Shown in pieces: positions 23,181 through 33,011 of a stretch of DNA of 64,000 nt. Both the position numbers and the translations under genes were made by a program. The notes under the pieces were generated by a model. It worked only from the letters and a program-made list of their open reading frames with translations, did not search any database and was not told where the DNA came from. Numbering within the stretch: the first letter of the stretch is position 1; each line of letters opens with the position of its first letter. Location of the stretch: assembly GCF_000364625.1 (NCBI RefSeq), contig NZ_KB822613.1:36709-100708 (forward strand), given 5' to 3'. This DNA comes from Pseudomonas thermotolerans DSM 14292. Its GTDB lineage: Bacteria > Pseudomonadota > Gammaproteobacteria > Pseudomonadales > Pseudomonadaceae.

Positions 23181-25094
23181 TCAACCTTCCAGTTCGGCCC
23201 AGCGCTCGAGCATGGCGTCCAGCTCCTCCTGCAGCTCCTGCAGGCGCTGCAGCGCGGCGGCGGTCTCGCTGGCCGGCCGCTGGTAGAAGGCCGGATCGGT
23301 GACCTCGGCATTCAGCGCGGCGATCTTCGCCTCCTGTTCCTCGATCAGCCCCGGCAGCGCTTCCAGCTCGCGCTGCAGCTTGTAGCTGAGCTTCTTCTTC
23401 GCGGGCTGCTCCTTGGCGGCGCTTTCGGCCCCGGCCGGAGCGGGCGCAGCGGCCGGTTTCTCGGGCTTCTCGACCTTTTCTTCGACCACCCCGAGGAGGC
23501 TCGGCGAACCGCCCTGGCGCAGCCAGTCCTGATAGCCGCCGACGTACTCGCGCACCCGGCCCCGGCCTTCGAACACCAGGGTGCTGGTCACCACGTTGTC
23601 GAGGAAGGCCCGGTCGTGGCTGACCATCAGTACGGTACCGGGGAACTCCAGCAGGACTTCTTCCAGCAATTCGAGGGTTTCCACGTCCAGATCGTTGGTC
23701 GGCTCGTCCAGCACCAGCAGGTTGGCCGGCTTGCTGAACAGCTTGGCGAGCAACAGGCGTGCCCGTTCGCCGCCGGACAGCGCCTTGACCGGGGTACGGG
23801 CACGCTGCGGACTGAACAGGAAATCGCCGAGATAGCTGAGCACGTGACGGTTCTGGCCATTGATGCTGATGAAGTCGCGGCCCTCGGCAATGTTGTCGAT
23901 CACCGTCTTCTCGGGTTCCAGCTGGTGACGCAACTGGTCGAAATAAGCCACTTCCAGTCGCGTGCCGATCTCGATGCGCCCCTCAGTCGGCTGCAGCTCG
24001 CCGAGCAACAGCTTGAGCAGGGTGGTCTTGCCGGACCCGTTGGCGCCGAGCAGGCCGATACGGTCGCCGCGCTGGAGGATCAGGGAGAAGTCGTCGATCA
24101 GCTTGGGGCCGCCCGGGTGGGCGAAGCTGACGTGCTCGGCGACGATCACCTGCTTGCCGGACTTCTCCGCAGCCTCCAGCTGGATACTGGCCTTGCCCTG
24201 CCGCTCGCGACGCTCGGCGCGCTCCATGCGCATCGCCTTGAGAGCGCGCACGCGGCCCTCGTTGCGGGTGCGACGGGCCTTGATGCCCTGGCGGATCCAG
24301 GCCTCTTCCTGGGCCAGCTTCTTGTCGAACAGAGCGTTGGCGGCTTCCTCGGCAGCCAGCTGCTGTTCCTTGTGGACCAGAAAGCTGGCGTAGTCACCGT
24401 TCCAGTCGATCAGGTGGCCGCGGTCCAGCTCGAGGATACGGGTCGCCAGGTTCTGCAGGAAGGCACGGTCGTGGGTGATGAACAGCACCGCACCGTTGAA
24501 GCCGAGCAGCGCCTCCTCCAGCCAGGCGATGGCACCGATGTCCAGGTGGTTGGTCGGCTCGTCGAGGAGCAGCAGGTCCGGCTCGGAGACCAGCGCCTGG
24601 GCCAGCAGCACGCGCCGCCGCCAGCCTCCGGAAAGCTCGGCCAGGATTTTGTCGGCCGGCAGCTGCAGGCGGCTCAGGATGCTTTCCACCAACTGCTGCA
24701 GACGCCAGCCGTCGCGAGCCTCGAGGGCCTGCTGGACGCGGGTCAGCTTGGCCAGGTCGTCGTCGGAGCGGATGTGCTGGCTCAGGTGGTGGTATTCGGC
24801 GAGCAGCGCGCCCACCTCGGCCAAGCCCTCGGCCACCACGTCGAACACCGTGCGCTGGTCGGCGGCCGGCAGCTCCTGGGGCAGTTCGCCGATCTTTAGC
24901 CCGGGCGCGCGCCAGATCTCGCCGTCGTCGGCTTGCTGGTCGCCCTTGACCAGACGCAGCAGACTGGACTTGCCGGTGCCGTTGCGGCCGATGATGCAGA
25001 CCCGTTCGCCACGAGCAATCTGCCAGGACACCCGGTCCAGCAAGGGCATGGCGCCGTAGGCCAGGGATACGTCGGTGAACTTGAGCAGGGTCAT
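23181..25094 (-). CDS. uup: ABC-F ATPase Uup
   Basis: 637-residue soluble ABC-F protein with two ATPase cassettes. Cassette 1: Walker A GRNGTGKSSL, signature LSGGWRRR, Walker B LLLLDEPTNHLD. Then the ABC-F inter-domain linker (LAQEEAWIRQGIKARRTRNEGR). Cassette 2: GANGSGKTTL, LSGGERARLLLAKL, LLVLDEPTNDLD. A Pro/Ala-rich hinge and C-terminal coiled coil (ELEALPGLIEEQEAKIAALN) complete the Uup pattern; Uup binds branched DNA and acts on ribosomes or transposon excision. Start ATG (MTLLKFTDVSLAYG) has GGAGG 8-10 bp before it; the open frame farther upstream is not Uup-like. Confidence 0.95.
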   Translation of the reverse strand: MTLLKFTDVSLAYGAMPLLDRVSWQIARGERVCIIGRNGTGKSSLLRLVKGDQQADDGEIWRAPGLKIGELPQELPAADQRTVFDVVAEGLAEVGALLAEYHHLSQHIRSDDDLAKLTRVQQALEARDGWRLQQLVESILSRLQLPADKILAELSGGWRRRVLLAQALVSEPDLLLLDEPTNHLDIGAIAWLEEALLGFNGAVLFITHDRAFLQNLATRILELDRGHLIDWNGDYASFLVHKEQQLAAEEAANALFDKKLAQEEAWIRQGIKARRTRNEGRVRALKAMRMERAERRERQGKASIQLEAAEKSGKQVIVAEHVSFAHPGGPKLIDDFSLILQRGDRIGLLGANGSGKTTLLKLLLGELQPTEGRIEIGTRLEVAYFDQLRHQLEPEKTVIDNIAEGRDFISINGQNRHVLSYLGDFLFSPQRARTPVKALSGGERARLLLAKLFSKPANLLVLDEPTNDLDVETLELLEEVLLEFPGTVLMVSHDRAFLDNVVTSTLVFEGRGRVREYVGGYQDWLRQGGSPSLLGVVEEKVEKPEKPAAAPAPAGAESAAKEQPAKKKLSYKLQRELEALPGLIEEQEAKIAALNAEVTDPAFYQRPASETAAALQRLQELQEELDAMLERWAELEG

Positions 25095-25308
25095 GGATGC
25101 CTCCGGAAACAGGAGGCGGATTCTACCCGAAGCCACGCCTCCATTGGTCCTTCCACCGCTCGCCGACGGCCGCAACCAGCTGTTTTTTCGGGGATTGCCA
25201 GGCGCGCAACGGTGCTTCCTCCGGGTCCGGGCAACGGCTAAGCTAGTCACCAGCGATGCCCGACAACCGTGCATCCCTCAGTCGCCTGTCTGAATTTCCG
25301 GAAGTCCC

Positions 25309-27240
25309 ATGCGCGGTCGCCTGCTCCTCCTGCTGTCCTGCTTCACCCTCTCCTCCGCCCTGGCCGTCACCAGCGTCCAGGCCGCCAGTCTGGCCCAGCA
25401 ACGCCTGTACTACACCGAAGCCAAGCGCGCCCTGGCCAAGGGCGACGCCGGCCCCTACCGGCGCTATGCCGCGGCGCTCGCCGACTACCCCCTGGAGCCG
25501 CACCTGGCCTACGACGAGCTGACCGCCCGGCTGAAGACCGCCAGCAACGCGGAGATCGAGAAGTTCCTCACCGAGCACGGCGACCTGCCACAGATCAACT
25601 GGATGAAGCTGCGCTGGCTGCGCTGGTTGGCCGAGCGCGGCGACTGGAAGACCTTCCTCGACTATTACGACCCGCAGATGAACTTCACCGAGCTGGACTG
25701 CCTGTACGGCCAGTACCAGCTCAGCCACGGTCTGATCGAAGAGGGTAACGCCACCGCCGAGAAGCTCTGGCTGGTCGGCAAATCCCAGCCGGAAGCCTGC
25801 GACACCCTGTTCCGCATGTGGAGCAGCCACGGCCTGCTCACCGAGGAAAAGCGCTGGCAACGCGCCAAGCTGGCCGCCGAGGCCCGCAACTACGGACTGG
25901 CCAGCTACCTGGCCAAGGGCCTGGCGACCCGCGCAGTGGAAGGCCAGCTGCTGGTGGAGGTGGCCCAGAAGCCGCAGCTGCTCAGTCAGACCGCCCGTTT
26001 CGCCCCGGCCACCCAGGCCATGGCCGACGTGGTGGGTCTCGGCCTGCGCCGCCTGGCCCGTCAGGATCCGGAGAAGGCCCTCGGCCTGCTCGACCTCTAC
26101 AGCAAGCGCATGCCCTTCTCCGCCGAGGAGAAGGTAGCCATCGCCCGGGAGATCGGCCTGACCTTGGCGCGACGCTTCGATGCCCGCGCCCTGCCGGTGA
26201 TGGCCGAGTACGATCCGGAGCTACGCGACAACACCGTCAGCGAATGGCGCATGCGCCTGCTGCTGCGCCTCGGCCGCTGGAACGACGCCTACCAGCTGAG
26301 CCGCCAACTGCCCACAGAGCTCGCCGACACCAGCCGCTGGCGCTACTGGCAGGCGCGCAGCCTGCAGCTGGCCCAGCCCAACAGCCGGGAACCGATCGCC
26401 CTCTACCAGCCGGTGGCCCGGGAGCGTGACTTCTACGGCTTCATGGCCGCCGATCAGATCAAGACCCCCTACCGCCTCAACCACAAGCCCCTGGCCCTGG
26501 ATCCCAAGGTGGTGCAGCGGGTGCGCAGTACCGCCGGCATCCGCCGTGCCCTGGAGTTTTACGCCCGCGGCGAGATCGTCGACGCCCGCCGCGAGTGGTA
26601 CCACGTCAGCCGCCTGTTCGACCGCGAGGAGCTGGTCGCCCAGGCGCGTCTGGCCTACGAGATGGACTGGTACTTCCCGGCCATCCGCTCGATCAGCCAG
26701 GCCCAGTACTGGGACGACCTGGAGGTGCGCTTCCCCATGGCCTACCAGTCGATCCTTCAGCGCGAGGCGCGCAACCGCGGCCTGCACTCCAGCTGGGTGT
26801 TCGCCATCACCCGCCAGGAGAGCGCCTTCATGGCCGACGCCCGCTCCGGTGCCGGCGCCCTCGGCCTGATGCAGCTGATGCCGGCCACCGCCAAGGAGAC
26901 CGCACGACGCTTCAGAATTCCGCTCAGCTCGCCGCAGCAGGTGCTGGCTCCGGAGAAGAACATCCAGCTCGGTGCCGCCTACCTGAGCCAGGTGCACGGC
27001 CAGTTCAACGGCAACCGCATCCTTGCCTCGGCCGCCTACAACGCCGGCCCCGGCCGCGTGCGCCAGTGGCTGCGCGGCGCCAGCCACCTGAGCTACGACG
27101 TCTGGGTGGAAAGCATTCCCTTCGATGAGACCCGCCAGTACGTGCAGAACGTGCTGACCTACGCGGTGATCTACGGCCAGAAGCTCAACGCCCCGCAGCC
27201 GCTGGTGGAGTGGCACGAGCGCTACTTCGACGGTCTCTGA
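25309..27240 (+). CDS. slt: soluble lytic murein transglycosylase Slt
   Basis: 643-residue periplasmic enzyme that cleaves the MurNAc-GlcNAc bond of peptidoglycan with 1,6-anhydro product. Signal peptide in residues 1-27 (MRGRLLLLLSCFTLSSAL ...). The long helical superhelix (U- and L-domains) spans roughly residues 28-470. The catalytic C-domain has the Glu504 in AITRQESAFMADARS, followed by GALGLMQLMPATAKE and ASAAYNAGPGRVRQWL. Its anhydromuropeptide products are the substrates handled by nagZ in this same window. Divergent from uup. Confidence 0.96.
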   Translation: MRGRLLLLLSCFTLSSALAVTSVQAASLAQQRLYYTEAKRALAKGDAGPYRRYAAALADYPLEPHLAYDELTARLKTASNAEIEKFLTEHGDLPQINWMKLRWLRWLAERGDWKTFLDYYDPQMNFTELDCLYGQYQLSHGLIEEGNATAEKLWLVGKSQPEACDTLFRMWSSHGLLTEEKRWQRAKLAAEARNYGLASYLAKGLATRAVEGQLLVEVAQKPQLLSQTARFAPATQAMADVVGLGLRRLARQDPEKALGLLDLYSKRMPFSAEEKVAIAREIGLTLARRFDARALPVMAEYDPELRDNTVSEWRMRLLLRLGRWNDAYQLSRQLPTELADTSRWRYWQARSLQLAQPNSREPIALYQPVARERDFYGFMAADQIKTPYRLNHKPLALDPKVVQRVRSTAGIRRALEFYARGEIVDARREWYHVSRLFDREELVAQARLAYEMDWYFPAIRSISQAQYWDDLEVRFPMAYQSILQREARNRGLHSSWVFAITRQESAFMADARSGAGALGLMQLMPATAKETARRFRIPLSSPQQVLAPEKNIQLGAAYLSQVHGQFNGNRILASAAYNAGPGRVRQWLRGASHLSYDVWVESIPFDETRQYVQNVLTYAVIYGQKLNAPQPLVEWHERYFDGL

Positions 27241-27249
27241 TCCTACGTG

Positions 27250-27271
27250 CCGGGGATGCACGCATCCCCGG
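27250..27271. terminator. bidirectional hairpin between slt and the MOSC gene
   Basis: CCGGGGATG pairs with CATCCCCGG around CACG, between two convergent stops. Perfect 9-bp stem, but no U-tract. Confidence 0.45.
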
Positions 27272-27289
27272 ATGAACCCTGGCGTCGCC

Positions 27290-28093
27290 CTATTCCAGCA
27301 CTTCCACGGCCATGCCGAGGCGCAGCTCGCCCTGCCCCTGGTGGATCAGGTTCTGACCGAAGTACACCTCACCCTCGCGCGCACGGTAGGTCTGCAGGGT
27401 GGCCAGCGGCTCGCGGTCGGGGCTGCGCTCGCCGGTGGCCGGGTCGATGGTGGTCAGGATGCAGCGGCTGCAGCCCTTGACCACGCGAAATTCTGTAGAG
27501 CCGATGCGGATGCGCTTCCAGCCATCCTCGGCATAGGGCGCGCTGCCCTCCACCACCAAGTTGGGACGAAATCGCAGCATCTCCAGCGGCCGGCCGACCC
27601 GCGCCGAGAGGTCGTCGAGGGACGCCTGGCCGATCAGCAGCAGCGGAAAACCGTCGGCGAAGCCCACCTTCTCACCCGGCAGCCCGTAGCCGGTATCCAC
27701 CTGACGGGCCCGCTCGGCCGGCACATGGACTAGGCGCAAGGGCTTGCCGAGCAGTTCGCTGAGCCAGGCCGCCGCCGCATCGCCGGAATCCGGCACCCGC
27801 AGGCTGTCACGCCACACGGTCACCCCGCGCAATGTGCCGTCCACCGGCAGCGGCACTTCCAGACGCGGCATGCCTGGCGCCTGCAGGGTCAGGCCGCCGG
27901 CAGCGTTCTCCCGGGCGAGAATCCGTCCCATCTGCGGCAGCGCGCGTTGCGACTGGAAGCGCCCGGTCTCGGCATCCACCACCATCCAGCGGCGGTCGCC
28001 GGCCAGCCCCAGCTCGTCCAGACGGGCCGCCTCCAGGGGCTCGGCCATGCCGGACTTGAGCGGGAAACGGTAGAGCGCGGAGAGTCGGATCAT
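27290..28093 (-). CDS. MOSC-domain protein, YcbX-like
   Basis: 267 residues. The N-terminal MOSC_N beta barrel (MIRLSALYRFPLKSGMAEPLE ... LAGDRRWMVVD) is followed by the MOSC domain, whose GCSRC motif carries the likely molybdenum-cofactor-binding Cys208 (or Cys211). YcbX-type proteins reduce N-hydroxylated bases and amidoximes with Moco. Only one ferredoxin-less module is visible: the C-terminal 2Fe-2S domain of E. coli YcbX is absent, so a separate electron donor would be needed. The start ATG is MIRLSALYRF; earlier frame is AT-poor shadow. The moco genes moeA, moaB and mobA are close by. Confidence 0.88.
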   Translation of the reverse strand: MIRLSALYRFPLKSGMAEPLEAARLDELGLAGDRRWMVVDAETGRFQSQRALPQMGRILARENAAGGLTLQAPGMPRLEVPLPVDGTLRGVTVWRDSLRVPDSGDAAAAWLSELLGKPLRLVHVPAERARQVDTGYGLPGEKVGFADGFPLLLIGQASLDDLSARVGRPLEMLRFRPNLVVEGSAPYAEDGWKRIRIGSTEFRVVKGCSRCILTTIDPATGERSPDREPLATLQTYRAREGEVYFGQNLIHQGQGELRLGMAVEVLE

Positions 28094-28152
28094 GGCCTGC
28101 GTCCTGACGGAGGAAAAGAGGTTGCCGTTATACGGAAGCCGCCCCCCGCAAC

Positions 28153-29091
28153 TCAAGAAGAGGCGGGCTGATCGCGGCGCAGGCGGTCGAGGACGACGTC
28201 CACCAGGCCTTCCGGCTGAAACTTGGAGAGGAAATTGTCGCAGCCCACCTTCTTCACCATCGCCTGGTTGAAGCTGCCGGACAGCGAGGTGTGCAACACC
28301 ACGTAGAGATCGCGCAGGCGCGGGTCGTGGCGGATCTCTGTGGTCAGCCGGTAGCCGTCCATCTCCGGCATTTCCGCGTCGGTAAAGACCATCAGCAGCC
28401 GGTCGCAGACCCGCTCGCCGCTGTCTGCCCAGGCCTTGAGCATGTTCAGCGCCTTGAGACCGTCGGTGGCGGTGTGCATCTTCAAACCCAGCTGGCTCAG
28501 AGTGTCGCGCAGCTGCGCCAGACCCACGCTGGAGTCGTCCACCAGCAGCACCTCGCGGCCACGCGCGGCCTCCAACAGCGGATCGCTGAGACGCTCGCCA
28601 GACAGCCGGGTGTCGTAGGGGACGATCTCGGCCAGGACCTTCTCCACGTCGATGATTTCCACCAGTTGGTCATCGACCCGAGTGATGGCGGTCAGGTAGT
28701 GGTGGCGCCCTGCACCGCCAGGGGGCGGCAGGATGGATTCCCAGTTGAGGTTGAGGATGCGCTCCACGCCGCTGACCAGGAAGGCCTGCACCGACCGGTT
28801 GTACTCGGTGACGATGATGGTGCTGCGCTCGTTTGCCTCCTGCGGACGCAGGCCGATGGCCCGCGACAGGTCGATGACCGGCAAGGTCTGGCCGCGCAAG
28901 GTGACCACCCCGCAGACATGGGGATGGCGATGGGGCATCAGGGTCAGGCGCGGCATGTGCAGCACTTCCTGCACCTTGAACACGTTGATCGCGAACAGCT
29001 GGCGGCCCGCCAGGCGGAACATGAGGATTTCCAGGCGGTTTTCGCCCACCAGCTGGGTGCGCTGGTCCACCGTGTCGAGAATGCCGGCCAT
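28153..29091 (-). CDS. cheV: chemotaxis coupling protein CheV (CheW-REC)
   Basis: 312-residue CheW-receiver fusion. The CheW domain spans about residues 18-160 (LEILMFRLAGRQLFAINVFK ... GVVTLRGQTLPVIDLS). The receiver domain begins near 177 (GREVLLVDDSSVG) with phosphoacceptor Asp238 in LLMVFTDAEMPEMDGY and the Thr/Lys positions LHTSLSG and FLSKF; the residue after the Lys is Phe rather than Pro. CheV links receptors to CheA and buffers phosphate. Upstream on the same strand lies only a doubtful small ORF; its promoter is not obvious. Confidence 0.94.
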   Translation of the reverse strand: MAGILDTVDQRTQLVGENRLEILMFRLAGRQLFAINVFKVQEVLHMPRLTLMPHRHPHVCGVVTLRGQTLPVIDLSRAIGLRPQEANERSTIIVTEYNRSVQAFLVSGVERILNLNWESILPPPGGAGRHHYLTAITRVDDQLVEIIDVEKVLAEIVPYDTRLSGERLSDPLLEAARGREVLLVDDSSVGLAQLRDTLSQLGLKMHTATDGLKALNMLKAWADSGERVCDRLLMVFTDAEMPEMDGYRLTTEIRHDPRLRDLYVVLHTSLSGSFNQAMVKKVGCDNFLSKFQPEGLVDVVLDRLRRDQPASS

Positions 29092-29468
29092 CGTCTACTC
29101 CTTAGCTGAAACTGACGCTGCGGGGGATATGGACATATATCGGCCGGCGTCGGCGAAAACTGAAGCGCGGCACATAATGGCATAAAGACATCAGCAGACT
29201 CGTGCCACGCATCGGAATCCGTCACTGGCCGAGCAGCGGCGAGTCGACCGGCAGGTGCACGCGGAGCGCCGCGGGACGAACGCTGAAGCGCAGCCGGGCG
29301 CCGACCGACACCGATTCCAGGCCGAGGATGCCGCCGGCAGCTCCCCAAGCGTTCCAGCGCCGCATAGCATTCTCCCCAGGATTTTTAGCTGCCTATACTA
29401 GCCAGCCGCCGCGTGCGGTCACTGTCGAATCGAGCCCCCCCGAGTCGCCAATCAAAACAACGACAAGC
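29092..29468. other. intergenic region between cheV and the AraC-type gene
   Basis: About 380 bp between divergent genes. It contains one doubtful small minus-strand ORF (29222-29365) and a TATACT/TATATC stretches near 29135 and 29393 that could serve as -10 elements. No operator or RNA motif recognised. Confidence 0.4.
29222..29365 (-). CDS. possible small ORF of 47 residues
   Basis: MRRWNAWGAAGGILGLESV... to VDSPLLGQ, preceded by GGGGAG. The codon pattern looks coding-like (GC-rich third positions) and VRPAALRVHLP resembles TOBE-type beta strands, but 47 residues is too short to judge and no homologue is recognised. The other reading (ATG five bases upstream) gives a less likely protein. 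Treat as tentative. Confidence 0.3.
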   Translation of the reverse strand: MRRWNAWGAAGGILGLESVSVGARLRFSVRPAALRVHLPVDSPLLGQ

Positions 29469-30527
29469 ATGCAAGCCCTGGGTTACACCGCCGTCCCCGC
29501 CCTGCGGAAATACCTGCGCCTGGCCGAACGCCAGGGGCTGGACCTGGAGGCCGCCCTCGCCGCCGCCGGCCTGGAACGCGACGACCTGCGCGACAATGGC
29601 CGGCGTCTGCCCAGCGAAACCCACGAGCGACTACTCGGTCATCTGATCGCTGCCTCCGGCGACCCGCTGTTCGGCCTGCACGCCGCCGAGTTCGTGCAGC
29701 CCGGCTCCTGGAGCGTGCTCGGCTACATCACCATGAACTGCGCCACCCTGGGCGAGGCCATGAGCCGCATCGCGCCCTACGAGAAGCTGGTGGGCGACAT
29801 GGGCACCAGCCGCATCGAGCCGGCCGCCGACCATGTCCGGCTGATCTGGCACTGTCGCCATGAAACCCCGGAGATCCGCCGCCACATGGTGGAGAACGTC
29901 CTGGCTTCCTGGCTTTGCTACGCCCGCTGGATCGCCGACATGCAGCGCTCGCCCCGCGAGGTGTGGCTCGAACACCAGCGCCCGGCCGGTACCACGCAGG
30001 CCGACTACGAAACCGTGTTCGGCTGCCCGGTGCGCTTCGCCCAGCCGGTGAGCGCCCTACTGGTGCCTCTGGAGTTCCTGGACATCCCACTGCGCCAGGC
30101 CGATCCCAACCTGCTGCGCACCCTGGAGGAACATGCCCTGGCGCTCATGGCCGAGCTGGACGACGACGAACCGCTGCCACGCCGCGTGAGGAACACCCTG
30201 CGCCTGCTGCTCAAGGAAGGCCTGCCACGCAAGGAAAAGGTCGCTGAGCGCTTCGGCATGACGGTGCGCACCCTGCAGCGCCACCTGCAGCAGGCCGGCA
30301 TCAGCTACCAGCAGATCCTCGACGAGCTGCGCCGCGAGCTCGCCGAGCACTACCTGACCCGCAGCGAACTGGCCGTGCAGGACATCGCCCAGTACCTGGG
30401 CTTCAGCGAGTCACGCTCCTTCCACCGCAGCTTCAAGGGCTGGACCGGCATGACTCCGGGGGAGTTCCGCGAGCGGCAGCGCGGCGCCGTGCCGCCCGCG
30501 GGGAGCGCTACACCAGCAGTTCGCTGA
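29469..30527 (+). CDS. AraC-family transcriptional regulator
   Basis: 352-residue regulator with an N-terminal arabinose-binding-like sensor (PF12625-type; GSWSVLGYITMNCATLGEAM around residue 78) and a C-terminal AraC double helix-turn-helix (KVAERFGMTVRTLQRHLQQAG and DIAQYLGFSESRSFHRSFKGWTG). It starts at the first ATG of the conserved part (MQALGYTAVPALRKYL); the frame is open upstream but is not similar. Its 3' end overlaps the convergent moeA stop by 20 bp. Corresponds by context to the gene beside moeA2 in P. aeruginosa; ligand and targets unknown. Confidence 0.9.
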   Translation: MQALGYTAVPALRKYLRLAERQGLDLEAALAAAGLERDDLRDNGRRLPSETHERLLGHLIAASGDPLFGLHAAEFVQPGSWSVLGYITMNCATLGEAMSRIAPYEKLVGDMGTSRIEPAADHVRLIWHCRHETPEIRRHMVENVLASWLCYARWIADMQRSPREVWLEHQRPAGTTQADYETVFGCPVRFAQPVSALLVPLEFLDIPLRQADPNLLRTLEEHALALMAELDDDEPLPRRVRNTLRLLLKEGLPRKEKVAERFGMTVRTLQRHLQQAGISYQQILDELRRELAEHYLTRSELAVQDIAQYLGFSESRSFHRSFKGWTGMTPGEFRERQRGAVPPAGSATPAVR

Positions 30528-31722
30528 GCGGAATGAAGTCCACCGGCTCGCCCTCGACCAGGGTGCGGCCCTCGGGGATCTCCACCAGCCCGTCGGCCCA
30601 GGACACACTGCGCAGCACCCCGGAGCTCTGGTTGGGATAGAGCACCGCCCGTCCCAGCTCAAAGCGCGCGCGCAGGTACTCGCGGCGGCTGCCCGCCCTG
30701 TTCCAGGCGAAGCCGGCAGGCACCGGGAAGCGCAGCGGCGTGACCTTGGCCACGCCCAGGCGACGCAGCAGGTAGGGCCGCGCCAACAGGGCGAAGGTCA
30801 CCAGGGTGGAGGCCGGATTGCCGGGTAGGCCGATCACCGGCACGCTCTGGTAGTGGCCGACAGTCAGCGGCTTGCCGGGCTTGATCGCCAGCTTCCAAAG
30901 CATCAGCTCGCCCTCCTCCCGCAGCACCTTGCCAAGGAAGTCCGCCTCGCCCACCGATACCCCGCCGGAAGACAGGATCAGGTCGACATCGCCCAGCTCG
31001 GCGAGGCGGGCGCGGGTGCGTGCCAGGTCGTCGGGCAGGATGCCGGCATCCACCACCGTGCAGCCGAGCCGCTCCAGCCAGCTGCCCAGCAGGCGACGGT
31101 TGCTGTTGTAGATCTGCCCGGGACCGAGCGGCTGGCCTGGCTCCACCAGCTCGTCACCGGTGGACAGCACCGCCACCCGCGGCCTGCGGCGCACCACCAG
31201 CCGCGCCGCTCCCAGCGAGGCGCACAGGCCCAGCTGCACCGGCCCGAGACGGGTGCCAGCATCCAGCACCTGCTCGCCGAGACGGGCTTCCTGGCCACGC
31301 GGGCGCACGTTCTGGCCGGCCTTCAGGGGCGCGAGGAAGCGCACTCGGCCGTCCGCCAGCACCTCGGTGTTCTCCTGCATCTCCACGCAGTCGGCGCCTT
31401 CCGGCAGCGGCGCGCCGGTGAAGATGCGCGCGCAGCTGCCCGGCTCCAGCGGCTCCGGCGCCTGGCCGGCAAGGATGCGCTGGCTGACGCGCAACGGCTC
31501 GCCCTGCCAGTCGGCCAGGCGCAGGGCGTAGCCGTCCATGGCGCTGTTCGGCCAGGGCGGCAGGTCGAGGCCAGCCACCAGCGGCTCGGCCAGCACCCGG
31601 CCCTGGGCCTCGGCCAGCGGCAGGGTTTCCCGGTCGAGGATCGGCGCCTGCTCCGCCAGCGCCAGCAGCTGTGCCAGCGCGGCTTCCACCGACAGCAGTC
31701 CGGGGCGCGCGTCGCCACTCAT
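30508..31722 (-). CDS. moeA: molybdopterin molybdenumtransferase MoeA
   Basis: 404-residue enzyme that inserts molybdenum into adenylated molybdopterin (with MobA/MogA-type partners). Domain pattern of Moe[16 protein letters not shown] (residues about 51-65, conserved in all MoeA), the MoCF-biosynthesis domain from about 170 ([50 protein letters not shown]), and a C-terminal barrel. It is read after moaB with a 4-bp ATGA overlap, so they form a translationally coupled pair; the paralogue type (moeA2-like) follows from context only. Confidence 0.94.
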   Translation of the reverse strand: MSGDARPGLLSVEAALAQLLALAEQAPILDRETLPLAEAQGRVLAEPLVAGLDLPPWPNSAMDGYALRLADWQGEPLRVSQRILAGQAPEPLEPGSCARIFTGAPLPEGADCVEMQENTEVLADGRVRFLAPLKAGQNVRPRGQEARLGEQVLDAGTRLGPVQLGLCASLGAARLVVRRRPRVAVLSTGDELVEPGQPLGPGQIYNSNRRLLGSWLERLGCTVVDAGILPDDLARTRARLAELGDVDLILSSGGVSVGEADFLGKVLREEGELMLWKLAIKPGKPLTVGHYQSVPVIGLPGNPASTLVTFALLARPYLLRRLGVAKVTPLRFPVPAGFAWNRAGSRREYLRARFELGRAVLYPNQSSGVLRSVSWADGLVEIPEGRTLVEGEPVDFIPLSELLV

Positions 31723-32258
31723 CCGCGCGACTCGCAGGGCGCCACCGGCTTGAGGTGGGCGACGAAGTTGCAGGGCCGGTGGCGGGCGTCCAGCTGCTCG
31801 GCGAGGATGCCGTCCCAGGCGGTGCGACAGGCATTGGTGGAGCCCGGCAGGCAGCACACCAGGGTACCGTTGGACAGCCCGGCCAGCGCCCGCGACTGGA
31901 TGGTGGAGGTGCCGATGTCGGCCACCGAGATCTGCCGGAACAGCTCGCCGAAGCCATCGACCTGCTTGTCGAACAGGCAGGCCACTGCCTCCGGGGTGCT
32001 GTCGCGGCCGGTGAAGCCGGTGCCGCCGGTGATCAGCACCACCTGGATCTCGTCGTCGGCGATCCAGGTCGCCACCTGGGCGCGGATCCGGTACAGGTCG
32101 TCCTTCAACAGCACCCGCGCGGCGAGGCGGTGGCCGGCCGCGGTGAGGCGGTCGACGAACAGCTGGCCGGAGGTGTCGGTTTCCAGGGTACGGGTGTCGC
32201 TGACGGTGAGAACGGCGATGTTGAGCGGTACGAACACCGCATCGGCCTTGTGGCTCAT
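31719..32258 (-). CDS. moaB: molybdenum cofactor biosynthesis protein MoaB/Mog family
   Basis: 179-residue MoCF-binding domain protein of the MoaB/MogA fold. Sequence features: [20 protein letters not shown] (phosphate loop), [20 protein letters not shown] (conserved GGTG-x2-RD-x3-E motif) and [17 protein letters not shown]. MogA adenylates molybdopterin; for MoaB the same activity is likely but not certain. First gene of the moaB-moeA pair; divergent from mobA with a short shared promoter region. Confidence 0.92.
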   Translation of the reverse strand: MSHKADAVFVPLNIAVLTVSDTRTLETDTSGQLFVDRLTAAGHRLAARVLLKDDLYRIRAQVATWIADDEIQVVLITGGTGFTGRDSTPEAVACLFDKQVDGFGELFRQISVADIGTSTIQSRALAGLSNGTLVCCLPGSTNACRTAWDGILAEQLDARHRPCNFVAHLKPVAPCESRG

Positions 32259-32333
32259 GGGATATGGTCCGATTGTGCAGAAGGTTGGCCAGTGTTATAT
32301 CACAGAGCCGCACCACCGGCCCCGAACCCCGCC

Positions 32334-32933
32334 ATGCCCCGACCCGTCCGCCTCCCCGCCTGCTCCGTGCTGCTCCTCGCCGGCGGCCGCGGCCAACGCG
32401 TCGGCGGCGCCGACAAGGGCCTGCTGGAATGGCGCGGCCGGCCGCTGATCGCCCACCTGCACGCCCTGGTGCGGCCGTTCACCGACGACCTGATCATCTC
32501 CTGCAACCGCAACACCGATCGCTACGCGGCCTACGCCGACCGCCTGGTGCAGGACGACAGCCCCGATTTCCCCGGGCCGCTGGCCGGCATCCGCGCCGGC
32601 CTGGCCGCCGCCCGCCACGACCACCTGCTGGTGCTGCCCTGCGATGCCCCTCTGATCGATGCCGTGCTGCTCAAGGAGCTGTCGCGTCTTGCCGCGCAGC
32701 ATCCGGAACAGGCGGTGATGGTGCGCCAGGCCAAATACTGGCAGCCGCTGGTCTGCATGCTGCCCAAGAGGCTCTCCGCCAGCCTGGAGGAAGCCTGGCA
32801 GCGCGGCGAACGCAGCCCACAGCGGGTGTTCCTGCCGCTCGGCGTCATCCCGCTGGACTGTGCACCGGACGATCCGCGCCTGGCCAACCTGAACACCCCC
32901 GAGCTGCTGGCCAACGCCGCAGCCGCGCGCTGA
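32334..32933 (+). CDS. mobA: molybdenum cofactor guanylyltransferase MobA
   Basis: 199-residue nucleotidyltransferase that transfers GMP from GTP to molybdopterin to make the MGD cofactor of DMSO-reductase-family enzymes. Signature [21 protein letters not shown] at residues 13-33 (only key part given: LAGG, R and K), the Mg-binding [11 protein letters not shown] and the C-terminal [11 protein letters not shown]. The start ATG ([10 protein letters not shown]) lies 75 bp from the divergent moaB. The frame runs far upstream through moeA antisense, which is shadow. Confidence 0.93.
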   Translation: MPRPVRLPACSVLLLAGGRGQRVGGADKGLLEWRGRPLIAHLHALVRPFTDDLIISCNRNTDRYAAYADRLVQDDSPDFPGPLAGIRAGLAAARHDHLLVLPCDAPLIDAVLLKELSRLAAQHPEQAVMVRQAKYWQPLVCMLPKRLSASLEEAWQRGERSPQRVFLPLGVIPLDCAPDDPRLANLNTPELLANAAAAR

Positions 32934-33011
32934 TCGGACATTTTTTCTGAACCCTGGCGACCTCTTGATGTCAGATGAACGGTAATTCATCTCTTGATAA
33001 GGAGAAGCACC

